A stretch of 64,000 nt of DNA from Diplosphaera chodatii (lineage: Eukaryota; Chlorophyta; Trebouxiophyceae; Prasiolales; Stichococcaceae). The DNA is taken from the NCBI GenBank assembly GCA_032358165.1, contig JAALGY010000023.1:1488001-1552000 (forward strand), written 5' to 3'. Positions 24,001 to 35,628 of this stretch are shown here, one piece after another. Below the pieces are notes generated by a model. The model saw only the letters and a program-made list of their open reading frames with translations. It ran no database searches and was not told the DNA's origin. Every line of letters starts with the position of its first letter. The stretch's first letter is position 1. The translations under genes were made by a program, and so were the position numbers.

Positions 24001-26655
24001 AGTTTTGGACGCGCATCTTTGACAGTGTGCTCCTCAGCATCTTCGACCACGTCCGAGCAGAGGTGCTTGTCCTTGTCGTTCTTGTTCGAGTCCTGGGTGC
24101 GGGCACTGCCAGTTGTCAAGCCATGTCTGCTCGTGCGCCTGCCAGACAGGACAGTCATGTGTGGCACCCGTCTCAAGGTGGGCGCGCACCATGCACAGGT
24201 GACGGACACGACGACGTTCACGGATGAGGCGCGGCGGGCGGAGGTGGACGCCTGGCTGTACGACACCTGCACGCAGTGCCTGCAGCACATGGTGGACCTG
24301 GTGGTGCAGTTCTACCCCGTGGTGCAGCCGCTGCTGCCCCGCATCCTGGACCTGCTGGACAACTTTATCCGGTGAGCAGCTCTCTCTCGAACGTGGCGTG
24401 GTGCACCCCGGGTTGCTTGCTTGGCCTTGAGACTTGAGCTGGCTGAATGGGGTCATGCTTCCTCATTTCGCATCTCACAAGCATGTTGCACTCATACAGA
24501 GCAAGGGTGACCTTGCAGCTGCTTCATGTCCTAAAGCACTGTGCATCGATGCATCCAGGACTGCAAGGCTGAGCAGCCACGACCCTGTGCAGCACTTGCA
24601 TGCATGTGTTGCTGTGCTGATCCCGCCCTGGCGTGCGCAGGCGGCCGCACCAGAGCCTGGCGGCGGTGGGCGTGGCGGCGCTGACGCGCCTCATCTCCGC
24701 TGCCGGCGGCGCCATGAGCGACGACACCTGGGCCCTGTGCGTCCACACGCTGTCAGCAGCGGCGCTGGACACCCTGCCCCAGGTGCGGCAGCGCTGCGCA
24801 GTCCAGGGGCTGCGCTGGAGTGGTTGCTGATGGTATGCATCATTGACGCATTGCTTACAAACATGTGGAACGAGTGTCAAGTTTTGTGCAGGTCACCGAG
24901 CTGGTGGCGGGCAGCAGCGCACGGACCTCAGTGGATGCAGCCAGCAGCGAGGATGGGCAGCAGCGGCGGCCGTCGCTGGCGTCCGGCTCCGGCGCCCGCC
25001 GCCTCGGCCTGGTAGGCCCACATCCCTGATGTGGTGCAAGTGCAGCATTTGTACAATCATGCCTTGCGCTGCGCCCTGTGACGCAGCTTGCCCCGGCGCC
25101 GAAGCTTGCATCTTGTCATCCTTGTGTCTGGCCTGCTCATGTGCATGTTCCTATGGGGAGGTCTTAAAGAGCTCAAAGAGCTCAGGATGTGACATGCCCT
25201 CGTGGCCCGCGCTGCGCTGCAAGCTGCTGTCGGCTGCGCAGGTGCGGGTGCGGGCGGCGGTGCAGCTGCTGCTGGTGCAGGCGTGCGGGGAGGTGCACGC
25301 AGCACACGCCGGCCGCATGCCGGTCGCGCCCCTGGTGGAGATGCTGGACACCCTGGAGCGGGTGTCGGGCCACGCGCGCGCCGCCAACGACGACATGCCG
25401 CTGCGCCGCGCCCTCGCCTTCGCCCAGGCAGACGACCAGGTGCAAGCGCAGTGGCGTACACAGCGGCTGCCAGATGGGGATCTCGAGCCCCTCGAAGCCT
25501 GGAAAGGCGCCTGTGCAGCTGCGCATGTGCATGGCGGGCTGTGCAGCGAGCTGCAGCCCGCTTTCTGTAGTTGCCGACCTTACAGATTGACACCAGCTGC
25601 ACCCCTGCTGCGCAGGTGCCGGAGGACAGGGTGCTGGCGGACCCACCGCTGCTGCGGCTGGAGTCGGAGGCCAGCCACGCGTACCTGTCCATCCTGCTGC
25701 ACGTACAGACAGCGCAGCCGCCGCTCGCCTCAGCAGAGGTACGAACCTGTTCATGGCTTTGGGTAGCTGTTGTTGATATGTGGCGCCAAGCTTGCACGTT
25801 CACATTGCGCGCGATCAGGGTTTTGCTGCCTGTGGCAGCAGTCAGTGACGCGTCTTTCGAACTGTCGTCTTGGGCTGTGCAGGCGGTGGATGCGGCGTCG
25901 AGGCTGGTGCGGCTGTGCACCGCCAACCTGACGCGGTTCCAGCACATCAAGCCCGACAATGGGCCCGAGCCGGCCCCAGCCTTCACAGATGCTAATGGTG
26001 GGCATGTGTTCAACAGCCTCAGGAGATAAGCCTACTAGTTGTTGCAGCGTGTGCACAGCATCCATCTGCAGCCCATGCCACTGCGGGAAGGCAGAACCTT
26101 CATTCGCTGTCCCGGCCGCTGCAGGCGTGCCGCTGCAGATGGCGAGCAACAGGGAGGAGTTCCGGGCGCTGGCGCCGCTGGTGGTGGCCACCCTCAACGC
26201 CCTCAACACCTTCTCAGACGAGGCGTTCCGTGTGCACCTGTCGGTGAGGCCCTTCCAAACATGTTGCAAGTCGCACAGTAGGCCATATAGCAGCCGTGTG
26301 CTGGCCAGTTCATGCTTCCTGGCGATACATGCAGGGCAGGCAACATGTTGGCTTGCACATCAGGCTGAACACACGCCGACACTCAGTGTCCGACAACCGT
26401 TGCTGTGCAGGAGTTCTTCCCGCTGCTGACTGAACTGATCGGATGCGAACATGCGCCTCCAGAAGTTCAGGTGACCCACCAGCTGCGACAGCTTACAGTC
26501 AAAGCCTGCAGCAGGCAGTAAGGCTTCCTTCGTCAGTGTGCCTCATCTGTGTGGCAGCACAGTGGTGACCCTGCTGTTGCCTGCAGGTCACGCTGTCCAA
26601 GCTGTTCAGCACTCGCCTAGGGCCGCTGCTTCAGGCCCAGGAGGACAGCAAGTGA
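15081..26655 (+). CDS. BIG: BIG-type large ARF guanine-nucleotide exchange factor (Sec7 domain)
   Basis: Activates ARF GTPases at the trans-Golgi or endosomes to start coat assembly. About 40 exons. The N-terminal DCB region starts at [17 protein letters not shown] and includes [18 protein letters not shown]. The HUS box NYDCDL is near 18465. The Sec7 domain spans exons 19024-19163, 19329-19504, 19663-19861, 19990-20094 and the one starting 20272. Its catalytic glutamate lies in FRLPGEAQ (codon 19694-19696), and motif 2 reads [22 protein letters not shown]1-4 repeats follow, including [31 protein letters not shown] and [15 protein letters not shown], and the protein ends at TGA 26653-26655. 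A long Ala/Pro linker (17053-17529) precedes [15 protein letters not shown], as in plant and animal BIGs. The start has a strong context (G at -3 and +4). Exon borders in 24-26 kb are less certain. Confidence 0.96.
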
Positions 26656-27000
26656 TGGGCCGATGGATGGGCTGTAGGCATCGCACAGCAGGGTGTTCTA
26701 GGTGGTGTCTTTCCATCAACACCCTTGCAAACTGCGCAGTACGGTATTGTAGGCAGGTTCAGAATTCGTGGTGTGCCGGAGACACCGTGCAGTTGAGGGG
26801 GCGAGAACAGACTGCTTACACGCAGCCAGATATGATGCGACATGAAACATCCTTAGTCCAGCTTGTTAATGCTAGACACAAAGCTGAACTGCTATTCAAT
26901 CCGCACGTGCGTCATCGCGCAGATCGTTGCTCCATATGTCTGGACGGAGCGAGGCCGAGACTCTCCAGCTCCTCTCGGCCCGCTGCCACGTTGACCGATT
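26656..27000. other. Convergent 3' spacer
   Basis: About 345 bases between the ends of BIG and the rhodanese gene. Only short overlapping ORFs; nothing else seen. Confidence 0.4.
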
Positions 27001-28953
27001 CTAGCTGCATTCCAGATGCAGCGTACTGTATGGAGTCGGCGCTTTCAGCCCGCATATCAGCGCAGGTAGGACACCCTGCTGCCATGCGCATGGGCATGTA
27101 GGGTACTGAGGTGTTCCCACCTGGACATTCTCAGGGTCGGGTGGCGCCTCCCACTGCTCGTAGCTGCTGTACGATTTGACATTGGGGTCGAGCCGCCAGC
27201 CATACGCACCCTGCAAGCAGCAAAATCAGGAGTCAAGGTTGGCAGCAACCAACTAGATGTGCCCTCAAGAACAACATCACCAGCTCCGATGGGCCCTTCA
27301 CGCCAGAGAGCAGCAGCCACATACACAGGGAGACTGGTCCAGCAAGGGGTGGCCGGACCGCAAACGACTTGCGTCACCTGCTTGTACACCAGCACGTTGT
27401 GCAGCCCGGCGTCGGCGGCGAGCTGGGCGGCCCAGGAGGCGCGGCGCTGCGTGCGGCACTGCAGCACCACAGGCGCCCCGGGCCCCGGCTTGGGGAAGCG
27501 GTACCGCTCCGCCCACTCCGCCGCGCTCAGCTGCAGCGCCGCCGGCAGCTCGTCCACTGCAGGGCGATGAAACGCTTGAACAATCGCACCGGGCTTCCGT
27601 ACATCGTGCAGGCCTCTCAGATGTGTCATTTGCATCTTGATGGGCGGCGGTCGCTCTTCCCATGCTCATAAGCGCTCTGCGCCAGCACAGTGTCGGTATG
27701 CCAGCGACAGCCTGTTCAGCAAGTGACACAGCGATCAGCTACACGCACCTGGCACATGCTGCGCGCGGGGGATGCTGCCGTACAGGGTGCGCTCATCGTG
27801 CCGCCGCACATCGATGAACGCCAGCCCGCCGCTGCTGTCGCCGTTGGCGGCGCTGCGGCTGAGCAGCAGGGCCGCAGCGTCCCTGTTGATGTACCGCACA
27901 TCTGCCTGCAGTCACCGCAGGGGTTGTGTCTGGAGCGCACGGCCCTCTATGCCACAACGGCTGGTGTGCTGGGTTGTGCCTTGACAAAGGCAAATCACAG
28001 TGCAGCTCACATGACCGTGCTGTTGTGACAAGGCACCCACGCCGGCGGCCAGGTACACAACCCGCTGGAACCCAGCAGCCGCTGCGGCAGAGGCTGCATC
28101 GTGCGGTGTGTCGCGGCCTGCGGGCACACAGGATGCACGCTATCAGTTCTTCCACTGACGGACCATGACACCGAATGCTGTCAAAGCAGACTACAGTGTC
28201 CTTTGTGTCAGAAAGCAGGTCAGTCATGCGGAGCAGCACCTTCTGTCAGCAGCACGAGCAGATGGCCCTTGCTGGGTGCTGGCGGCCCGCCCACTCGCAC
28301 CGGCCAAGCGCCCTCCTTGCCAGACAGCGCCCTGCCAATCTGCAGAACCGTCGCACTGTGACCCCATGATGAAGCGCATTGAAGCATCCAGGCTGCATGG
28401 GCAAGCTGCTGCACCTCATATGTTCAGGAGGCCGTCACTGCTTGCAAGTTGCAGATGTTTGATCGGTAGCTATGGGGTGTTCACCCATTTTGGCGGAGTT
28501 CTGATACGTCTGCTCAAGCCCACCTGCTCCTCGGTGACCTCCACGGCGGCGCCCGCCAGCTCAGTTGGCAGCTCAATGGGCGGTGCATCATCGGCGCTGC
28601 GCACGACTATCAGCACGTGTGGGACTGCGTCCAGCTCCACCTTCAGGACATCACATGTCAAGTATGAAAACCTGCAACTGCAAGCATGTTGCACTAGGCA
28701 GCAGAAGCGATGCCTGCACAATATGCGCAATCATGGCATGCTCTAGATCAACCTAACCCACCAGCCTGCGCAGGGCGGCGGGCGTGAGAGCCGCCAAGAA
28801 TCTTGGCAGCGTGCCGGTGGGGTCCGAGGAGCTGCCCTTGCGCGACGGGCCCTGCCGCTGTGCGGTGGCACGAAGCAGCCGGACGCCCCACGCCAGCAGC
28901 GTCAGCACCACAGCGCTGGTGAGCGAGCCGCCAATGTTGCTGATCTGTGGCAT
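27001..28953 (-). CDS. Membrane-anchored rhodanese-domain protein
   Basis: Seven exons. Borders checked in phase for the first three are 28953-28762, 28640-28524 and 28339-28240; the rest run to about 27100, with the first in-frame stop at 27001. A short N-terminus is followed by one hydrophobic helix (SAVVLTLLAWGVRLL). Next comes a rhodanese-like half without a recognisable active loop (HVLIVVRSADD, FQRVVYLAAGVGAL), then a full rhodanese domain: GLAFIDVRRHDERTLYGSIP, VVLQCRTQRRASWAAQL with the catalytic Cys at the loop start, HNVLVYKQGAYGWR. The family transfers sulfur or acts as a redox or regulatory module. The helix-plus-rhodanese layout is found in plant thylakoid and other membrane proteins, but the location here is not provable. 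A final GTGGGA donor at 27120 may remove the last 40 residues. Confidence 0.85.
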
Positions 28954-29586
28954 GCTGCCTTGTCGAGTGGCTGGTGCTATTTATACGCCAGAGAGACACC
29001 TTGGCGTCGCTGCTTGGCAGTGTATGCTAACGTCCATGCGGCAGTGAATGTGGTGGGTCAACCGGCAAGCGGCAGCAGCTGCAGCTACAGCATGCGGCAA
29101 GCCCAACTTGGTCTGCGCAATCATTGTACACCTCTCTTACTGTGGGTGACACAGACGCATTGTGTATATACTTTGCATGCATCTGGGGTTCTGGGCTGCC
29201 TGCATTGAAGATCACACCAAAGCCCTGCTAGATTTGAAGTCGAATGCTGACATGCTTGCCCTTGCGCAGTTGCGCTGGCACTGGCAGACGGTAGCCTGCC
29301 ATTTCCAACACGCTTGAGATCATTCGATGCGCCTTTGCGTCCTTGTCATACTGTGTGTGTCCCTTTGCAAATAGCTGGAAACGGTTTTTTGTGGGATTGT
29401 GTACCAATCCCTCCGACACCACAAACCGCCTGTCAGTTCGTCCTACAGCAACGGGGCAGGTCACACCGCTGAATTGTGACGATTGCCGATTCAAGGACCG
29501 AGCCTGACGTCTAGCAGGCTTCGGTTTTGTCACGGCGCCGCTCTGCGCATTTGAACGCTGCAGAGACAGCCGGCGCTGGCGCCGCC
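28954..29586. other. Divergent spacer containing one unexplained minus-strand ORF
   Basis: Lies between the rhodanese start and the claspin-like start. A minus-strand reading frame 29650-29228 overlaps it. Its last 75 codons (from about RRFVVSEGL to a TAG at 29228) have balanced, protein-like composition, and its first 50 codons are Arg/Ser/Gln-rich like a targeting peptide. It overlaps claspin exon 1 in antisense and matches no family I know, so I do not call it a gene. See findings. Confidence 0.3.
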
Positions 29587-32500
29587 ATGTCAAGCCTTGA
29601 GGACGACGTGGACACGCAGAACGACACAGGGCACCTTCCAGATCCTCCAAAACGCAAGCTCAGCCGCCTCAAAAAGGTGCAGGCTGTGCTCAGCTGTGCT
29701 GTGCACCATTTGGCGTCTGGGCCACCCGCAGTGTCAGCAGTCCGATGGAATGAACATGAGGTGTACATGTCGCAGGTCGAAGCCCGCATTGACACTGTTC
29801 CATCGTTGAGCCCACCTCGGGAAAAGCAGATCGATGAAGATGCAGCTGCAAAGGTGGGCATGCTGTTGCGGGGTCAGCACGCAGGACCTCCAGCGCAAGC
29901 TACAGCTGCAATGCAGTGTTTATCTGGGACCAGCAGTAAGCCAGATGACCTACAGCATACCGCAGTGTGTGTGGTCACAGGGCCGTGGAGGCACAGAAGC
30001 AGCAGATAGCGGGCGCAGCAGCCCAGCCGCCTCCGGCGGCCATGACGAGGATGCCAACACCACACGCACAGTCGCTGACCCTGCGAAGGATGGTGACGCT
30101 GCGGATGGCGAGGAAGACCAGAGTGATCAGGAGGCGGGGGGTGATGGGGACTACTGGGACGAGGAGGACGAGCTGGCCATCGACTTCCAGCGGGAGGTTG
30201 CGGGCGGTGATACGCCCGCCCCCTCAGGTGCGAGAGGCCTTGCTGGCAGGTGCACCAGGCGTGGAACACAAACTTTCCGCTGCACCTTCGACACACGGAC
30301 CGTCGACCCCGAGTGTCGTGCAGCAACTGGGCCCCAGCCTGCACACCACATGTCAGTCTTTTCCATGGTGAGCCCGAAACATGAACAAGCCGGTGCAGCA
30401 CCTGCTGCTCAGATTCAGCCTGTGTCGTCAAACTGCATCTCGCATGTGTCTGCGCAGGCACAGCTGGCGAAGAGCATGACGAGGAGGAGGGCGAGGAAGA
30501 GAACTGTCATCATCCGAGCAGCCCTTCGCAGCTCAATGCACAGACGCAGCGCATGCTCAGAGGTCAGCCAGCTACTGTGCATGCACGCACCCACACGTGT
30601 CACATCAGCCCACCCGTCCAGTGGGCAGCTGCGGTCTTGTTGGCCAGTGTGGGTGCACCTGATGGTTACATTTACTCAGGGAGTTGCGAACTGCAGACAG
30701 CGCGGTTCGGGACCGCATTGGCAAGGGACACAACTTTGAGATTGCTCCGCTGTCCGGCATCCTGGCCAAGCTCAAGGCGCAGCGGCAGGAAATGATTGCA
30801 CGGTAGGCTTGGTTCCTGCTTGTGGACTGCATGGCTGCTGACGATCGTCGGTGCTGTGCTACAACGTCCTCAGTATAGCATCAGCCTGACTTGCCTGCCT
30901 GTATGCAGGACAAAGCCTGCGCCTGTGCGGCGCACGCTTAAAGCAGCACCTGAGCCAGAAGGCGATGCAGGAGCAGGCGATGAGGAAATCGTATTGCTGG
31001 ATGAAGACGAGGACACAGGTAGATACATAAAGGTTCTTCGTGCAGAGCGTCTCCTGCATTGTCAACAACAAAGGGTGGCGCAACCAGCACGCCCAGTTGA
31101 CTGCTGCAGGCGAAGTGGCAGAGTTTGCTGCCAAGCAGTCACTTGCAGGAGCTAGACCTATCAGGGATGGCGCTGCCCCCCTGTCCACGCCAGCGTCGCA
31201 GGTGACGCACGGAGCGGCGTGTCCAATAGAAACTAGCCTTGATGCAACGTGGTGGGAAAGGTCGTGAGCTGAATATTAAACATTGATGCTGGTTGCAGGA
31301 CGATGAGCTGCAGCTGAACCTGCGGATTGCAAGCGAGGAGACGCGCGAAATGGTCGGGATGTCGCAGCCCTCCCTACACCTGACGCTGGACACACAGACC
31401 CAGGATCTGGCTGACGACTGCGTTCCACTTCCGGCGCCGGCGCCAGGGGAAGCTGGTAAAAAGCCGGCAGATTGCGCAGCAGCAGCAGCAGCAGCAGCAG
31501 CAGCACCACCACCACCACCACCACCATCAGCAGAAACGGCTGCACAGGCGCCGTCGCTTGTTGGCACAAAAGCTGCACATCTGTCAACGCCAGCTGCGCC
31601 ACATGATATAGCAGAGCAACATGTTGCAGACAGCAGTGATGAGGGAGGCAGCGACAGCAAGTCTCCTCGAGCGGAGCCAGTCGCAGAGCAGTCAGACAGC
31701 GATGAGGAGGCAATCTCCGGTGCTGAGGATGCAGCAACCGATGGCTCCAGCAGCAGCGACAGCAGTGACAGCGAATCAGAGCATGAGGACGATGCAGAGG
31801 TGATCTAATTGTACCGTGTGTTGGTGGAGGTGATGGCAGGCAACGACCGCAGTTTTGATGTGGTGCTGAACCACATCTATGCTGCATCAGGCTGGGGGGG
31901 ATGCCGCAACTCCCAATGCTCCAGATGCAACAGCTGCATTGCGCCAGCATGCAGCTATGGCAGGTGCACTCTCTTCTACTGACTGTCCAGACGGTGCTCG
32001 TGGATTTCCTCCCTCCTGAAGACTGCACTGAAATGCCTTCCACACCTATGGCGACTCGTGTCACCTGTGCAGCGGCCAAGGCTCGGCTACAGGACCAGCC
32101 GGGCACCTTCTTCAAGTCCGACTTCTTCGAGATGGAGGCGGAGATGAGCGATGACGAGGGTCACTCGGACGATGGGGACGACGACGATGCCAACGCTGAT
32201 GGCATGCTGGTGAGGAGCGCTGACATCGAACATGGTTTTGAGCATGAGCTCGGGGCGCTGCAGCAGATGCTGCACCTTGACGGTCAAATTCCAGCTGCAC
32301 GTCATGAGCTTGCTGCACTTCGGCTGCAGGATGGCCTGATCGGGGAGGCGAGGGAAGGGAAGAGGGATGCGGCGCGCGTCGAGAAGCACCATGCTGAGTG
32401 GGCCAAGGCGCAGGACGCGCGGGACATGGAGGCAGTCGTTGGGGCCATGCGCTCTGGGTGGCGACGTCCCGGCCGCAACGGCGGCCTTGATGGCGACCTG

Positions 32501-34124
32501 GTGTGCTGCATGCTCCTCGTCTGTGGCAATATATAAAAACAGTCCAATGGGTGACCAGTTGCTGTCTCAGCAGCACCTGGCATGCGGTCCAGACGTGGCG
32601 CTGCAGGTGCTGTGCATGTACTCTCCTTGCGCGGGTGCGCGTTTCTAGATCTGCGTCGAGTCTTCGCAAGTGTCGAGCAGGGCACGGACAGGGAGGCGCG
32701 GCGGCGGCGGGCGGCGCTGATGGGCGTCACCGAGGAGGAGCTCGACGCCGAGGACTTCCAGCTTTTCTGGGGAGCGGGGCGCGGGGCTGGAGGTGTGGTA
32801 TACCTATCGCTCCACAGTGTGCCTTGCCAGGGCTAGGTACAACAAGGGACAGCGCGATGACTGTGCTCTATGCCCCTGCTCAACTGACTCCTCTGCAAGA
32901 TGGGCCCCGTCGGCACGAAACAAGGTCACATCACACTCGTCGGTCGGAGACCAGACATTGCGGTGCTGCACACAGGCGGTGGGTCGGGCGACGAGGATGA
33001 GGCAGCAGAGGAGGCCAAGGCGGTGCGTGAGGCGGCGGTGCAGCGCATCCTCGACGCCTCGCAGGTGCATGCGGGCCGTGCCAACATGCATCAGGCTGCT
33101 GCAATTGCACATGCACCCTGCTGCAACAGCACACAGGCAACAGTCCCGCCGCGGTGAGGTCATTGGCCGTGCAGCTGCTGAAAGTATGTTCAGCGCCACT
33201 CTGGACCTGGCGCAATGTCAAAGTGCTCGTTTGGATACATGGTCGCAGGAGCTTGAGCCAGAGGCCATCATGGACGGCCTCTCGCAGGAAACGCTGGGGC
33301 TGCTCAGCCGTGGCGCGTCCGCAGCCGCGCCAGCAGCTCCAGCACAGCCGTCGCGCCTGGGCCTGTTCGGCAGTGAGATCACCAACCTGCGAGCCGGCGG
33401 GGTGAGCCTGCCCCTGAGGCATAACAGCAATGCAATGCAGATGACGTCGTGCCCCCAAGGATGTTGTGCAGCTGCTGTATGAGCAGGACAGGTACAAAGA
33501 GGTAACCGCCCTCTGACACATGGCCTCCCTTGCTGCAGGTGTCCTTTCTTGGTCACACTGCCCCAGGAGCAAGCAGCAAGGTGCAGCGGGGCGGCACCGG
33601 AGAGCACACGAATGGGGGCCGGTCCTTCATCTTCGGCAGCCGAGACGACAGCAATGCTGAAGACCTACCAGCACAGCAGGCCCCCGAGGTATCCCCTGTC
33701 CAGGCTCACAACCAAAATGTCACCGTGCCGTCACCAGACACTGCGTGTAGCTTTTGACTGCATACCCAGTTCACACGGCGACTGCCACGAATGCTATGCG
33801 TCTACGTCTGCACAGGACGAACACGCAGCAGCAACAAGGGGACCAACATCCTTCGTTGGCGTGCGTAGCATGGCGGCCTCAACAGCAGTGGCCATGGCAA
33901 GTCAAAGGCCTAAGCGGAAGGCGGCAGGACCAGCGCTGCTTGGCATGCTGTCCAGCAGCAGGGTGACAACAGCTGCACTCGTCGGGGTGGTGGCTGATAG
34001 CAGCAGCAGTGCCCGAGCCGCAGCAAACCTCAGCCGGATACTTGGAGCCACAGCAGGCCTCAAGCGGCAAAAAGCTGCAAGCTCATACTCCACGAACCTG
34101 TTCAAGAAGGCTATGATGCCGTAG
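29587..34124 (+). CDS. Claspin/Mrc1-like replication checkpoint protein (putative)
   Basis: Long acidic multi-exon gene. Exons 29587-29676, 29776-29853 and 29981-30227 were verified in phase; further exons run to TAG 34124. Ser/Asp/Glu-rich tracts (DEEDELAIDF, SDSSDSESEHEDDAE) lead to a conserved-looking core, KARLQDQPGTFFKSDFFEMEAEMSDDEGHSDD followed by EGKRDAARVEKHHAEWAKAQD and DLRRVFASVEQG. The C-terminus has two F-[IV]-[FG] patches (GGRSFIFGSRDD, GPTSFVGVRS), which resemble claspin C-termini. Claspin and Mrc1 mediate ATR-to-CHK1 signalling and travel with the replisome. The family call rests on layout plus the E-[AM]-E-[AE] core and needs a profile search. An Ala10-Pro7 tract interrupts the middle. 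Exon joins around 30.2-30.6 kb and 32.5-32.7 kb did not close uniquely. Confidence 0.6.
31476..31526 (+). repeat. In-frame trinucleotide microsatellite (GCA)10(CCA)7
   Basis: Ten GCA units are followed without interruption by seven CCA units, encoding Ala10-Pro7 inside the claspin-like protein. Likely length-polymorphic. Confidence 0.97.
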
Positions 34125-34292
34125 CTACGAATAGGAACGAAGTGCAGCATGTGTGTGCCCGGAACATGCGTGGGCTATCACAGTGTCGGCTGAACAGTTA
34201 CAGGGTGTGCCATACCGCTACAGAGGTGACTGCTGTCAATGCACGAAACCAGCATATACAATATGTAAAGCTGACAAACTGTCACAGCCCTG

Positions 34293-35117
34293 CTAATAGT
34301 AGGAAATCGTGTCCTGATTTGTGAAGAAATCATATGCCACAACTGTGCCACCCAGCACCTGCATGTCAGGATGCAAATCGCATCACATCAGTCATCATCA
34401 TCTCATCAGTCATCACATCAGTCACACACAGTCCCATTTCAGACACAGCACCGCGATGTAAATTCGGTGTCATCAGAGTCTCACCGCAACCGCTGCTAGC
34501 TCCAATGCCAGAGCGCCCCCGGTGATTTTCTGGTGTCAGTGACAAAGGCCGTTAGTTCGTGCCGCTGCTCATCAACGAACACAGAAGAGCACGAGGACAT
34601 GCAACGCGCACCTCGGCATGATATAGGATGGCGGGGATGGCAATGGATCCCACAGCCGAAAAGCCTGTCAGAAACTTGCCAGCGTCCACCCACCTGCGTA
34701 CGCTCAGTGCCATGCTCGAAAGTGAGCCAATGTCTTCAGGTGCATGGACCGCAAGTCTGCAGCAGCAGTGTCACAACCAGAGCCTCACCCACTGGCCAAC
34801 GCGCTGCCGCCATATGCTCCGCTGTCCATGCCGCCAAAGAACAGCATCGGCATGGGCACAAGCACATACATGAACGCCGTGAGCATCGGCCACCAGTTGT
34901 GCCATAGCAGGCAGCCCAGCAGCTGCAGAAGCACGCCTAAGCTGAAGCTGAACGCCAGGCCACCTGAAGGTGGACAGTCCCCATGACGCCACGTGTTCTG
35001 CGGCAAGTAACATCGGGCTGCAGGCACCAAAGCACCATTGACTATCTTCATCCAAACATCGCAAGGATCAGCAAGGAGTAACATTGCACCTAGCACTCTG
35101 ACGTCCTGGATTGCCAT
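34293..35117 (-). CDS. VPS55: VPS55 / LEPROT family endosomal membrane protein
   Basis: Four-helix membrane protein that with VPS68 acts in late-endosome-to-vacuole sorting. Five exons, 35117-35090, 34963-34789, 34693-34612, 34529-34485 and 34358-34293, close exactly in phase (131 residues). Diagnostic stretches: LLGCLLWHNWWPMLTAFMYVL and PMPMLFFGG, then GWVDAGKFLTGFSAVGSIAI and PAILYHAE, which follow the plant VPS55 pattern closely, and a final helix ending DFFTNQDTISYY. Exon 1 encodes only ten residues, and the N-terminus is about 15 residues shorter than in land plants. Divergent from FAS2 and convergent with the claspin-like gene. Confidence 0.93.
34381..34432. repeat. Imperfect CAT/CAG-TCAT simple repeat in a VPS55 intron
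   Basis: Tandem-like array of CATCA and GTCATCA words within the last intron of VPS55. It is purely intronic and shows no sign of function. Confidence 0.7.
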
Positions 35118-35628
35118 GTCGAAGTGTGCCGCTGCGCCGCTGCGTTGTCTGGTGTACTGCGGTGCTCTACTGGGAGTGCAACGCTCACGCGCCGCGCACC
35201 TGCGGCCGTTGCACGACCTTGTGAGCTCCTAGGCGTTTTCACGATGCACTGAGTGCAGAGCCAGCGTGCGTTCCGAGAACTCACAGCTCAGCTGTTACAT
35301 CCCTCGGGCCAACATGGACATAACCCCTGCACCGTACTTAAAATTCAAGTTGGCCAGTTTTGCTGCCACGCTGTGCAACTTTCGGTCACTACTGCAAACG
35401 ACAACGTAGGCACAGCGCTTGCAATCACACTTACTATGTTAGAGTTGTCTTGAGAAGTCGTACGCATGGTTCACGCCCTGTGCCTGGCACACTGGTACAA
35501 ATCTGCTATCCATCCTTGGTGAGGTCACAGGCTCATAGTGCATACACACTGCAGCAAGCACGCGCAGCATGTGACGAATCTTCGCACACGTTGGACAGAT
35601 ACAGTAAGCCGCTATACAGCTGCGCCCG
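35118..35628. promoter_or_regulatory. Bidirectional spacer between VPS55 and FAS2
   Basis: About 510 bases between divergent start codons, containing both promoters and 5' leaders. No motif recognised. Confidence 0.4.

Noticed and set aside
31276..32115. 279-codon minus-strand frame with poly-Val/Leu run
   Set aside because: Antisense of the GCA/CCA microsatellite in the claspin-like gene; the hydrophobic run is the repeat read backwards.
34381..34432. CATCA-type repeats considered as a CRISPR-like or minisatellite array
   Set aside because: Units are short and irregular with no spacers, and the site is an intron of a nuclear gene.
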